Source: Comamonadaceae bacterium
GTDB taxonomy: Bacteria; Pseudomonadota; Gammaproteobacteria; Burkholderiales; Burkholderiaceae_C
DNA length: 64,000 nt
Direction of reading: 5' to 3'
Assembly (NCBI GenBank): GCA_947450645.1
Contig: CANFWH010000001.1
Coordinates: 62,001 to 126,000, forward strand
Under the pieces are notes generated by a model. It searched no databases and was not told the DNA's origin. It saw only the letters and a program-made list of their open reading frames with translations. Below, one piece after another: positions 17,019 to 25,983 of the stretch; position 1 is the stretch's first letter; each line of letters begins with the position of its first letter. The position numbers and the translations under genes are program-made.

Positions 17019-18464
17019 ATGACAACAAGAACCGTTTTTGTATCGGGGCACTTCAATGTGCTGCACCCTGGCCATCTTCGTCTACTGCGTTTCGCAAAAG
17101 AGTATGGGGATCGCTTGGTCGTCGCCGTCGAGAGTGATCGACTTGCTGGCAGCGCCGCCCATGTACCAGAACAACTCCGCCTGGAAGGTATTCAAAGCAA
17201 CAGTTGGGTGGACGAAGCCTTTATAGTGGATGAACTGGTGGCGGTTGTGATTGCGCGGCTACGCCCTGACTTTGTGGTCAAGGGCAAAGAGCACGAGGCT
17301 CTGTTCAACCCAGAATCGGAAGCTTTAGCGCAATACGGTGGTAAGCTGCTATTCAGCTCGGGCGAGACGGTGTTTTCATCGCTAGATCTGATTCGCAAAG
17401 AATTTCGGGAATTTGATTCCCGTTCAATCAGCCTGCCTCAGGATTACCTCACCCGCCACGGCATTGAGCGCAAACGCCTGACCAGTCTGGTGCAACAGTT
17501 TGCCAAACTTCGCGTGTGTGTAGTCGGAGACCTCATCGTTGACGAGTACATCACTTGCCAGCCACTGGGGATGTCGCAAGAAGATCCAACCATTGTTGTC
17601 ATGCCTATCGACTCCACCCGCTTTATCGGTGGCGCGGGCATTGTCGCGGCGCACGCGGCTGGGCTGGGGGCCGCGGTGCAATTCATCTCCGTAACAGGCT
17701 CTGATGCAGCAAGGGATTTTGCCATCAAAGGGCTGGCCGAGGTCGGCGTGCAATCGCATCTAGTGCTCGATGACAGCCGGCCCACTACTCTCAAGCAGCG
17801 CTATCGCTGCAAGGGTAAGAGCCTGCTGCGCGTGAGCCATTTGCATCAGGGCGCCATATCGGTGGCGCATCAGGCACAAATCCTGTCGGAGATCGAACAG
17901 ACCCTGGCCAAGATTGATCTACTGGTTTTTTCGGACTTCAACTATGGCTGTCTTCCACAGCTTCTGGTTGAAAAGATCATTGAAAGTGCCAAGCGTCATG
18001 GCGTGCTGCTAGCAGCCGATAGCCAATCGTCGTCCCAAGTCGGCGATATCAGCCGCTACAAAGGAATGGATCTTCTCACCCCGACCGAGCGTGAAGCGCG
18101 CATCAGCACCCGCAATCATGAAGATGGGTTGGTGGTTTTGGCGGAGTTGTTGCGGCACCAGTCTTCAGCGCAAAATATTTTGCTCAAGCTCGGGGAAGAG
18201 GGGCTGTTGATCCATGCAGGTGACGACAAGACTATTGGTCAGGCCAATGACTGGCCGACCGATCGGGTTGGCGCGCTGAACACGGCGCCCAAAGACGTAG
18301 CCGGCGCAGGCGACTCCCTGCTGATCACGAGCGCTTTGACGCTGGCTGGTGGAGGCAATATTTGGGAGGCAGCCTGTCTGGGATCGCTGGCGGCTGCGGT
18401 TCAAGTCGGGCGTGTGGGCAACACGCCAATTCAGACTCGTGAATTGCTACAGGAGCTTCTTTGA
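17019..18464 (+). CDS. HldE-like bifunctional protein with swapped domain order (nucleotidyltransferase then PfkB kinase)
   Basis: About 481 residues from ATG 17019; a TTG 39 nt upstream is also in frame but lies before the conserved start. The N-terminal part (about 1-125) is a cytidylyl/adenylyltransferase-like domain with GHFNVLHPGH. The family GxFDxxHxGH motif has Asn instead of Asp here. The C-terminal part (about 155-480) is a PfkB-type kinase domain with GGAGIVAAHAAGLGA and catalytic AGAGDSLL. E. coli HldE has the kinase first, so the order is reversed. HldE phosphorylates heptose 7-phosphate at O1 and makes ADP-heptose; here the nucleotide and sugar are unknown. It overlaps the next gene by one base. 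Confidence 0.88.
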   Translation: MTTRTVFVSGHFNVLHPGHLRLLRFAKEYGDRLVVAVESDRLAGSAAHVPEQLRLEGIQSNSWVDEAFIVDELVAVVIARLRPDFVVKGKEHEALFNPESEALAQYGGKLLFSSGETVFSSLDLIRKEFREFDSRSISLPQDYLTRHGIERKRLTSLVQQFAKLRVCVVGDLIVDEYITCQPLGMSQEDPTIVVMPIDSTRFIGGAGIVAAHAAGLGAAVQFISVTGSDAARDFAIKGLAEVGVQSHLVLDDSRPTTLKQRYRCKGKSLLRVSHLHQGAISVAHQAQILSEIEQTLAKIDLLVFSDFNYGCLPQLLVEKIIESAKRHGVLLAADSQSSSQVGDISRYKGMDLLTPTEREARISTRNHEDGLVVLAELLRHQSSAQNILLKLGEEGLLIHAGDDKTIGQANDWPTDRVGALNTAPKDVAGAGDSLLITSALTLAGGGNIWEAACLGSLAAAVQVGRVGNTPIQTRELLQELL

Positions 18465-19174
18465 TGCGAGCCTTGCTGCTGGCAGCGGGGCTGGGCACGC
18501 GCCTGCGCCCCTTGACGGACATGGTCCCCAAGTGCTTGGTTGAGATCAATGGCCGGCCGCTCATTGATCACTGGATTGAGCTCTTGAGTAATGGCGGCAT
18601 CACCGACATTCTCATCAATCTTCATTATTTACCCGAGAAGGTAAAAGCCTATGTCTTAGCTTGCACCTATCCGGTTCACATCACCACGGTCATGGAAAAG
18701 CAGCTTTTACTCACAGCCGGCACCGTACTAAAAAACCAGGCCTTCTTCAAGCAAGACCCAGTCATGCTGATCCATGCAGACAACTTGTCGCTGTTTGACG
18801 TGCGCGCGTTCATAGATCGGTTTTACAAACGAGCCAACGACATCGACATCACCATGATGACCTTTCACACTGATGTGCCGCAAACCTGTGGCATTGTGGA
18901 ACTGGATGCACAGGGTGCGGTCATCGGATTCCACGAAAAAGTTAAAAATCCGCCCAGTAACTTGGCCAATGCCGCCGTATATATTCTCGCGCCCAGCGTC
19001 ATTGATTTCATGGCAAGCTTGGGCAAAGAGGTGTTTGATTTTAGTACCGAAGTGCTTCCGCATTTTATGGGGCGCATCAACACCTTTCATAACAACGTGT
19101 ATCACCGCGACATTGGCAATCAGGAAAGCCTGATGCTCGCGCAAACCGAATATCCAGCCGTGCAGCATGTTTGA
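18464..19174 (+). CDS. sugar-phosphate nucleotidyltransferase (HddC/RfbA-like)
   Basis: About 236 residues, starting at the ATG in the TGATG overlap. The GT-A type nucleotidyltransferase signature LLAAGLGTRLRPLT is at residues 4-17, followed by PKCLVEINGRPL and the metal-binding Asp in HADNLSL. Similar to D-glycero-D-manno-heptose 1-phosphate guanylyltransferase (HddC) and to short RmlA/GalU relatives. With GmhA-like, kinase and HAD genes upstream it could give GDP- or another NDP-heptose. It is a second activation module besides the HldE-like protein. Confidence 0.85.
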   Translation: MRALLLAAGLGTRLRPLTDMVPKCLVEINGRPLIDHWIELLSNGGITDILINLHYLPEKVKAYVLACTYPVHITTVMEKQLLLTAGTVLKNQAFFKQDPVMLIHADNLSLFDVRAFIDRFYKRANDIDITMMTFHTDVPQTCGIVELDAQGAVIGFHEKVKNPPSNLANAAVYILAPSVIDFMASLGKEVFDFSTEVLPHFMGRINTFHNNVYHRDIGNQESLMLAQTEYPAVQHV

Positions 19175-20549
19175 ATTGAACAAGCTCAGGATCAAGATTT
19201 TCCATTTTCTAGGAATAGATCGTGCCGTTTTTTTTGCGATCACTGGAAAACTATGGGCCATGATTGCGGGGTTGATCACCACTTTGCTGATCGCCTCATT
19301 TTTCCCACCCGAACTCCAAGGGTATTATTACACTTTCTTTTCGGTGCAGGCGCTGCAGGTCTTTGCGGAACTGGGATTAGGCACCGTGATCAGTGCTTAT
19401 GCGAGTCACGAATGGGCCAAACTGGCATTCGATGCGCAGGGCCGGGTGAGCGGTGATCCCGATGCCTTATCTCGGCTCATCAGCCTAGGGCGATTTGCCT
19501 TGCGTTGGTATCTGGCGGCTGGTGCAGCCGTGGCCATTTTCCTGACGCTGGGCGGTTTTGTTTTTTTTGGGTCAACTGGCTGGGATCAGGTGTCGGTGTG
19601 GGGCTGGCCATGGGTCGTGCTCTGCCTAGTCACAGGCATCAGCTTGTGCTTGATGCCTGTTTGGGCGCTGCTGGAAGGTTGCAACCAAGTGTCCAATGTT
19701 TATGTCTACAGGCTGATCCAGTCCGTCGCCTCTAGCGCAGCCGCCTGGGCTGCCATCTATCTGGGCGCAGGGCTATGGGTGACCTCCGTCATTGGCGTGG
19801 CAGCTTTAGCGGCAATGGTAATGACTGTGGGTCATCGCTACAGCGGATTTATCCGAGAGATCATGTTCGGTAACCCCGCTGGCCCACATTTAAATTGGCG
19901 CGTGGACATTCTGCCAATGCAATGGCGGGTGTCCTTGAGCTGGCTCAGCGGTTATTTCACTTTTTCGCTGTTCACTCCGGTGCTGTTTCATTACCAGGGC
20001 GCTGTCGTTGCTGGCCAGATGGGCATGACCTGGGCCTTCATCGCCGCCTTAACGGCGGTAGCGTCGAGCTGGATTGCACCCAAGGCGCCGGTCTTCGGCA
20101 TGCTGATCGCACAACACAAATACAGCGAATTGGATCGGATATTCTGGCGTCTTACAGGCGTCGTTATCTGCGTTACGAGCGTCGGCGCATTGAGCGTATG
20201 GGTCTTGGTGTATGCGCTAGGTGCTATGCATCATCACTTAGCACTACGTCTGCTCTCGCCGACCGCCACGATATACTTCCTGCTCGCCACAATTATCCTT
20301 GTCTCTGCATTGCCTATGTCCACCTATCTACGCGCGCATAAAAAAGAACCGATGCTGACGCTGTCACTCATCAACGGGCTGCTGACTGGAATTATGGTTG
20401 TGGTGGTTGGCCAGTATTATTCGGTTGAGGATCTAGCTTTGGGCTACCTTGCCGTCATGGCGCTGACTACGCCGTTTAATGCGCTCGTCTGGCGGCGGCG
20501 TCGGGCGGAATGGCATGCGCATGCCCCGCCACTGAGTCAAACCTGTTGA
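19167..20549 (+). CDS. wzx: Wzx-type polysaccharide flippase
   Basis: A 460-residue membrane protein with about 12 predicted hydrophobic helices, beginning with an amphipathic N-terminus and LWAMIAGLITTLLIASFF. It resembles the MATE/MVF-like polysaccharide transporter superfamily, which flips undecaprenyl-linked repeat units across the inner membrane. Position upstream of a polymerase and a Wzz gene supports this. It overlaps the previous gene by 8 nt. An ops-like 11-mer is embedded at 20054-20064. Confidence 0.85.
   Translation: MFELNKLRIKIFHFLGIDRAVFFAITGKLWAMIAGLITTLLIASFFPPELQGYYYTFFSVQALQVFAELGLGTVISAYASHEWAKLAFDAQGRVSGDPDALSRLISLGRFALRWYLAAGAAVAIFLTLGGFVFFGSTGWDQVSVWGWPWVVLCLVTGISLCLMPVWALLEGCNQVSNVYVYRLIQSVASSAAAWAAIYLGAGLWVTSVIGVAALAAMVMTVGHRYSGFIREIMFGNPAGPHLNWRVDILPMQWRVSLSWLSGYFTFSLFTPVLFHYQGAVVAGQMGMTWAFIAALTAVASSWIAPKAPVFGMLIAQHKYSELDRIFWRLTGVVICVTSVGALSVWVLVYALGAMHHHLALRLLSPTATIYFLLATIILVSALPMSTYLRAHKKEPMLTLSLINGLLTGIMVVVVGQYYSVEDLALGYLAVMALTTPFNALVWRRRRAEWHAHAPPLSQTC
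20054..20065 (+). other. ops-like sequence inside wzx
   Basis: GGCGGTAGCGTC matches 11 of 12 ops core bases, on the coding strand, directly after a CCGCC-TTAAC-GGCGG inverted repeat (20044-20058). Internal pausing or antiterminator loading is possible, but the codons alone could produce it; a similar partial match occurs inside gmhA. Confidence 0.25.
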
Positions 20550-20551
20550 AT

Positions 20552-21781
20552 ATGAAGCCAAGGAACTTATTCACACAAGCGATCTCGCGCTATAGCGAAA
20601 CCTGGCGGGATAAACTGCGATCGAACCGTGTGGCTCGAAGCTTCTTGCGCCCCATTTATATACGTCCCAGGCGCATTGCACGGTTTTTGCATTGGGTTTT
20701 CCCTGCTTTGCACAATCAGATTTCGCAAGGCACCGCATCCGAGCGACGGATATTGGCGATTTACGATACTTCTTCTCAGCCTTTCAGCGTAGGTGATCTC
20801 TTGACTTTGCTGGAAGCTTCACTCGTTCTTTGTGAAAAGCATAAGGTGGATATTGTAGATCTTGCCGTTGTTTATGACCCCGCAAACCCAGCATCTTCAG
20901 ATCCCGTATTTGCCGCGACGATCACAAAAGACAATGTATTGCAGCACATTGCATCGCTCTTGCCGCTTGTCCAGGTGAATCAAAAACTGGGCTCACTCTT
21001 TGTTTTCAATTCTCAGAAGCAACTTCAGCGTCTCATTGTGGACAATGCCGACCGTTATCACGTTTGGCCGTCGGGCTGGAAGGTGGGTACACGTGAGTAT
21101 CTTAGCCCCGCAGTTTTTAACGAATTGCTGTACAGCCACTACAACGAACATGGTTCGATTCCTTACCTGTCCTGCCGCCCATTTCTGAAAGATTGGACGA
21201 ATAATTTCTATCGAGAACATGCTTGCCCGCAAGTTCCCATCACCATCAATATTAGAAATAATTTAGGCTGGCATACGCATAGAAATTCACAGCTCGACAG
21301 CTGGATCGCCCTGTTTCAACATTGTGAATCGCGGTATCCAGTCAAATTTATAGTTATTTGCGCACGTGCAGAGATTGACGAGCGAATGCGGAGGTGCAAC
21401 AACGTCATTCTCGCCAAGGATCACCATACGGGTGTGGAGCAGGACATGGCTCTGATTCACACATCCGCCATGCATATGGGTGCGGGTTCGGGGCCAGCGA
21501 CCATGGCGTGGTTCAACAACAAGCCCTATCTCATGGTCAACACCGAATACAAGGCAGGTGAGTTTTATGAGCGCGCGGGCATGATCCAGCAGACTGAGAG
21601 CGATATCCAGCAGTTTTGGTTTGCTGGACCAAGCCAGCGCATCGCCAAAGGTGCAGAGACACCCGAGCTGCTGATAAGGGAGTTTGCCCTTTTGTGGAAT
21701 TCAGTTGATCAAGAGCATTGGACAAATATGAGTCAATCAAAAAACCAGGGCTCATCGAAGTTACAAACATGGTTGCGGTAA
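20552..21781 (+). CDS. unidentified protein of the polysaccharide operon, possible GT-B glycosyltransferase
   Basis: About 409 residues from ATG 20552, two bases after the wzx stop; an upstream in-frame start at 20510 would overlap wzx. No family is recognised with confidence. The N-terminus is basic. The centre has alternating alpha/beta patterns with VPITINIRNN and VKFIVICARAE. The C-terminal GAGSGPATMAWFNNKPYLMV resembles a nucleotide-sugar binding loop of GT-B type enzymes. No signal peptide or clear membrane helix. Between flippase and polymerase, a glycosyltransferase is the best guess. Confidence 0.6.
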   Translation: MKPRNLFTQAISRYSETWRDKLRSNRVARSFLRPIYIRPRRIARFLHWVFPALHNQISQGTASERRILAIYDTSSQPFSVGDLLTLLEASLVLCEKHKVDIVDLAVVYDPANPASSDPVFAATITKDNVLQHIASLLPLVQVNQKLGSLFVFNSQKQLQRLIVDNADRYHVWPSGWKVGTREYLSPAVFNELLYSHYNEHGSIPYLSCRPFLKDWTNNFYREHACPQVPITINIRNNLGWHTHRNSQLDSWIALFQHCESRYPVKFIVICARAEIDERMRRCNNVILAKDHHTGVEQDMALIHTSAMHMGAGSGPATMAWFNNKPYLMVNTEYKAGEFYERAGMIQQTESDIQQFWFAGPSQRIAKGAETPELLIREFALLWNSVDQEHWTNMSQSKNQGSSKLQTWLR

Positions 21782-23073
21782 CACTACGTTCAATCGCCGT
21801 GGTCATGCTGAGTAAGTATCACCGACATTTCGTTGCAGGGACGTTAGTGCTGGCGGTGCTGCTTATCGGCATGGCTGAGTCGGTTTTCGCCATGTCTTTT
21901 CGGCCCGCTATAACAATTCTTTTTATTTATTATCTTGGAATAAGTCTAGCGTCGCGCAGACCCGTCATCACGCAAGGCACGCTGCTATACCTTTTCTTTC
22001 TAGTGGTATTTACGTGCATATTTTATATAGCAGGGTCAAAAAACAATTTAATAATTCATTTGCTAACAATATGTTTTAGCGTTGCCTTACTGTATACAGT
22101 CATGCTGACATTGCGGCTTGATGTTGCCGCCACATGGCGATATGTGCGGGTATTCTGGATGGTGATCTTTTTTACCCTAGCGGCTGAATTGCTGCTGGTT
22201 TTTTTTGGCTATCAGGACTTGCTTTCTGATTTTTTCCCAGAAAGCAATATGGCATATGGATTCCCCGCCTATCGCTTCCTTCACAATAGCTTTACCAGTT
22301 ATTTCAATCTCGATTTTGCAGGCTTAAATTCAATTAGTCTGGGCGCACAAGCGTATGGACAATTTTGCGTCATGCTAACCATACTCGGCTTCTCATTTAC
22401 AGGTAAAACTATACAACGAGGGCGTTTGGTACATTGTTTTTGGTTTCTGCTTGTTCCCTTGGTTATGTATTCTATCAGTCCGAATACAACAGCAGGTGTG
22501 ATGTATGTTTTTATTATCGGTTACGTGTTGCTCATAAAATACTATATTGGCGATTACTCCGCGCCGAAGTTTCTGTTGCTGAGCGGAATTGCAATCATCG
22601 CAGTATTGTTTTATTATATTGTAAATTTTGGTTTTGTGAGAACCTATCGTTCGGATGAGTTATTTGATCTTTTCGTTGGGACTCAGCTTGAATACATATT
22701 GACCCGAACGCCTTCGGACTATTTTCTGGGTGTGGGATTGAGCGAGTATTATGACGCAGCACCTAATTTTGAGATCGCCTATCTGTCCTACCTTAGTGTT
22801 TCGGGCTTACTGTTCGGGCTAGTTAACTTATTCTTGCTCTTACAGTTTTCGTACCAGTCGTTAAGGCAGATAAAATTGGCGTATGTAGCTGGCTCAGATC
22901 GTGATACGGTTGAAGTGCAGGCCGCCAATTTGCTATTCGTTCTTTCAATGTTTCTATCCTCCATACATTTCCCAGTGATTACATACTATTTGGGGAGCGC
23001 CATATTTATATTCCATCTAGCTTTTGGAATGTATATTATAAAAATGAAGAGTGTCCTGGCGAGACAGGATTAA
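21769..23073 (+). CDS. wzy: Wzy-like O-antigen polymerase / ligase-family membrane protein
   Basis: About 434 residues from ATG 21769; the frame opens earlier at a TTG (21718), and ATG 21805 is also possible. Around ten to eleven hydrophobic helices and a larger soluble loop (about residues 150-200 and 300-340) fit an O-antigen polymerase, which is defined by topology rather than motifs. It is AT-rich compared with the heptose block. Located between the flippase and the Wzz-like gene, as in Wzy-dependent clusters. Confidence 0.75.
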   Translation: MVAVTLRSIAVVMLSKYHRHFVAGTLVLAVLLIGMAESVFAMSFRPAITILFIYYLGISLASRRPVITQGTLLYLFFLVVFTCIFYIAGSKNNLIIHLLTICFSVALLYTVMLTLRLDVAATWRYVRVFWMVIFFTLAAELLLVFFGYQDLLSDFFPESNMAYGFPAYRFLHNSFTSYFNLDFAGLNSISLGAQAYGQFCVMLTILGFSFTGKTIQRGRLVHCFWFLLVPLVMYSISPNTTAGVMYVFIIGYVLLIKYYIGDYSAPKFLLLSGIAIIAVLFYYIVNFGFVRTYRSDELFDLFVGTQLEYILTRTPSDYFLGVGLSEYYDAAPNFEIAYLSYLSVSGLLFGLVNLFLLLQFSYQSLRQIKLAYVAGSDRDTVEVQAANLLFVLSMFLSSIHFPVITYYLGSAIFIFHLAFGMYIIKMKSVLARQD

Positions 23074-23086
23074 TATTGGCTACAAT

Positions 23087-24025
23087 ATGAAAAATAAATT
23101 ACCATTAGTATCCGTTGTAATTCCAACCTATAACCATGCAGAATTTTTGAAGCAGGCCATTGACAGTGTTTTGGATCAAGACTATCCGAACATCGAGCTC
23201 ATTGTTCTGGATGATGGATCTATTGATCGAACGCGAAGCGTGCTTGAACAGTATAAAAATAAGTTCTTCTGGGAAACGCAGGAAAATATGGGGCAGTCTG
23301 CTACCCTAAATAAGGGGTGGAATCGATCAAAAGGGGATATATTGGCATATCTGTCAGCGGATGATTTATTGCTGCCCCATGCGATAAATCGTTCGGTTGA
23401 ATGCTTAATGAGTAATCCAGATGCTGTGTTAAGCTATTGTGATTTTAATTTAATTGACCCAAACTCTCGCGTCGTACGGCATGTCAGGGCGCCAGAATAT
23501 AGCTATATGGAAATGGTCACGAAATTCATTTGCGCACCTGGCGCGGGTGCTTTTTTTTGGCGTAATGCTTTTATGAAAACCGGCGGATGGAATACAAATA
23601 TTCACCGTTTCCCAGACTATGATTGCTGGCTGCGATTAGGCTTGCACGGGAGATTTGTTCATGTCCCAGAATCATTAGCCGCATTTCGTGTTCACGAAGG
23701 CTCACAGTCTTTTTCTGAGACCCCCGTCGACCGTGCGGAAGAGGCGCTTAAAGTGATAACTGAGTTTTATAGTATTCCGAACCTCCCTGTGGATGTCATA
23801 ACAGCTAAAGATTATGCTATGGGTAATGCACATCTTCTTGTGGCACAATTACATTTACGTGCAGGCAGATATTTGATGGCCTTTCGAGAAATAACTTCAG
23901 GAGCTAAGCTATCGCCAGGTAATCTTTTTAGTGCCAGATTTCTTCGAATGTTTCTAAATGGGTTATTCAATAGATACATCCACAAAATCTTATGGAAAAT
24001 AAGGGGGATTATCCCTGCCAATTAA
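23087..24025 (+). CDS. family 2 glycosyltransferase
   Basis: About 312 residues from ATG 23087, 13 nt after the polymerase stop; an upstream start at 23051 would overlap it. GT-A fold: PLVSVVIPTYNHAEF at the N-terminus, IVLDDGSIDRT nucleotide-binding Asp, a DD pair in LSADDLLL (DxD equivalent) and FPDYDCWLRLG as acceptor/catalytic region. It transfers one sugar of the repeat unit at the cytoplasmic face. Sugar specificity is not readable. Confidence 0.9.
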   Translation: MKNKLPLVSVVIPTYNHAEFLKQAIDSVLDQDYPNIELIVLDDGSIDRTRSVLEQYKNKFFWETQENMGQSATLNKGWNRSKGDILAYLSADDLLLPHAINRSVECLMSNPDAVLSYCDFNLIDPNSRVVRHVRAPEYSYMEMVTKFICAPGAGAFFWRNAFMKTGGWNTNIHRFPDYDCWLRLGLHGRFVHVPESLAAFRVHEGSQSFSETPVDRAEEALKVITEFYSIPNLPVDVITAKDYAMGNAHLLVAQLHLRAGRYLMAFREITSGAKLSPGNLFSARFLRMFLNGLFNRYIHKILWKIRGIIPAN

Positions 24026-24085
24026 TAAGTCGCTGTTTAGCTTTCTAAGGCCTCTTTCATCTATTCCAATACTAATAAAACACAA

Positions 24086-24724
24086 ATGAACAAAGAAATA
24101 AAAAATCAAAATGCTGAAGATATGAATTTAATTGACATTGGGCATCTCATCCTACGTCAATATTTATTTATGGTAATCATTTTTTTAGCCGCAACCTCAA
24201 TTGCTTTCGCCTACGCAATAACTCGTCCTACAACATGGCAAAGCAGTGTTAGTTTATTAATAGGCGAAAAAATAAATTTCTTTACGACGACAGAGTTAAT
24301 TGAAAATATTGAAAATATAAAATATAAATATTCTAACATTGCTGACATTTCGAACATAAAAAATACACAAATTATTCAGATCACAACAAAGCAAAACAGT
24401 AGAGAAATGGCGATTGAAAAAATCAATAGTGTAAAAAATAATATAATTCTGAATCAGACCAAACTTTTAGAGGAAAATAAGTTGCAGTTTATTGATTTAC
24501 TTCATTCTGCTAATTATGAAAAGACTAATAAAGCCGAGCTCTTACGGCTACTAAGTAAAGCGTCTACCGCATCCCCCACTAAGCAAATAACAGAAGTAAC
24601 CATAGCAGAACAGCCGTACGGCGGTGTTTTCTTAAAAATATTCAGCATAGGAATGCTTTTAGGATTAATGCTTTCGCTTTTACTAGCAGTCATAAAGGAT
24701 AATCTCTCTCGCAGAGGAAAATGA
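24086..24724 (+). CDS. short Wzz-like chain-length determinant
   Basis: A 212-residue protein with two membrane helices (about 28-48, YLFMVIIFLAATSIAFAYAI, and about 186-206) flanking a periplasmic part, the layout of Wzz/PCP1 proteins. It is shorter than typical Wzz (about 320), so the periplasmic bell domain must be small. The gene is strikingly AT-rich (many Asn, Lys, Ile). Wzz proteins set O-antigen chain length together with Wzy. Confidence 0.75.
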   Translation: MNKEIKNQNAEDMNLIDIGHLILRQYLFMVIIFLAATSIAFAYAITRPTTWQSSVSLLIGEKINFFTTTELIENIENIKYKYSNIADISNIKNTQIIQITTKQNSREMAIEKINSVKNNIILNQTKLLEENKLQFIDLLHSANYEKTNKAELLRLLSKASTASPTKQITEVTIAEQPYGGVFLKIFSIGMLLGLMLSLLLAVIKDNLSRRGK

Positions 24725-24802
24725 CTCAAAATCAATCGTCGTATTTGGAGCTTGTATGACTATGTCGATGCCTAAGCATCATATTTTTGAAAGCGTGGCA
24801 AG

Positions 24803-25945
24803 ATGAAAGTTCTGCATGTTGTGGATGCTATTGATCCCTCGCTAGGCGGTGGTATAGCTGAGCGGACTTTTCAATTAGCTCTGGCTTTGCATCGGGCGGG
24901 CGCTTCCTGCACAATTCTCTGCACGGATATAGGTTTGGGGGAAAAGCGCCAAGCCGAACTCACGAATATTGACTTGGTGGCTGTACCCGTTCTGGTACGG
25001 CGCTTCCTGATTCCCCTCATTTCGCTGGGTCGAATCAAGACTCTAGTGGCGGCGGCAGATATCATTCATGTTACTGGACACTGGAGCATTTTAGGTACAT
25101 TGGTCTGTTTACAGGCGCAACGCTTGGGCAAACCCTACGTTTATTGCCCAGCTGGTTCATTGCGAATTTTTGGACGCTCTGCTCTGCTGAAACAGATGTA
25201 CAACTGGCTGGTTGGTCAACGTATCGTCTTACGCGCCTCTTGTTGCCTATCTATTACAGAACTTGAGAAGCAGCAGTTCTCTGAATATGGAGTGCCTGAT
25301 GCCCGAATCGCACTACTGCCCAATGGGGTGTACCTTGATCCAACTAAGATTGCAAGACCACAGGTGTTTAGGGATCGTTACGGTCTTGGTGATCAAAAAA
25401 TCATGCTATTTCTAGGGCGAATGAATTCGATCAAAGGGCCTGACCTGCTGCTTGATGCCTTTGCCAGCACTCCAGAGATTCAACATGAGGTTCGACTGGT
25501 ATTTGCGGGACCTCATGGACCGTTGAGTGAAAGTTTGCGGGCTGCTGTGGAGCGTGCGGGGTTAGCCGAGGCAGTCATATTCATTGGTTTTTTGGAGGGA
25601 CAGAACAAACAGGATGCTTTGGCGGCCGCAGATTTGCTGGTGGTTCCATCGCGTCAGGAAGCCATGTCTCTGGTGGCTTTGGAGGCTGGGCTATGCGCTA
25701 CGCCAGTATTGTTGACCGATCAATGCGGTTTCGACGAAGTAGAAAAAATAGGTGGTGGCTTGATCGTCAAAGCGGATGCCCAGGCTCTGGCAGCTGGGAT
25801 TCGGACAATGTTGAAAGATCCGCAGAGTTTGCATGCCAGCGGTGAACGACTGCAAGAGCTGGTGTTGTCTCGTTACACTTGGGATAGTCTGACGCAAGGA
25901 GCACTGGCGCTATATGGAGATCTTATCCGTAATGTCAAAAAATAA
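24803..25945 (+). CDS. family 4 glycosyltransferase (GT-B)
   Basis: A 380-residue GT-B enzyme with an N-terminal acceptor domain (DPSLGGGIAERT glycine loop) and a C-terminal donor domain. MLFLGRMNSIKGPDLLLDAF begins the donor domain, and PSRQEAMSLVALEAG contains the EX7E motif. Gap of 78 nt after the Wzz-like gene, without clear regulatory sequence. Donor and linkage unknown. Confidence 0.9.
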   Translation: MKVLHVVDAIDPSLGGGIAERTFQLALALHRAGASCTILCTDIGLGEKRQAELTNIDLVAVPVLVRRFLIPLISLGRIKTLVAAADIIHVTGHWSILGTLVCLQAQRLGKPYVYCPAGSLRIFGRSALLKQMYNWLVGQRIVLRASCCLSITELEKQQFSEYGVPDARIALLPNGVYLDPTKIARPQVFRDRYGLGDQKIMLFLGRMNSIKGPDLLLDAFASTPEIQHEVRLVFAGPHGPLSESLRAAVERAGLAEAVIFIGFLEGQNKQDALAAADLLVVPSRQEAMSLVALEAGLCATPVLLTDQCGFDEVEKIGGGLIVKADAQALAAGIRTMLKDPQSLHASGERLQELVLSRYTWDSLTQGALALYGDLIRNVKK

Positions 25946-25983
25946 AATGTTGTGTTTATGGATATCGCCAAAGGTTGTAAATC

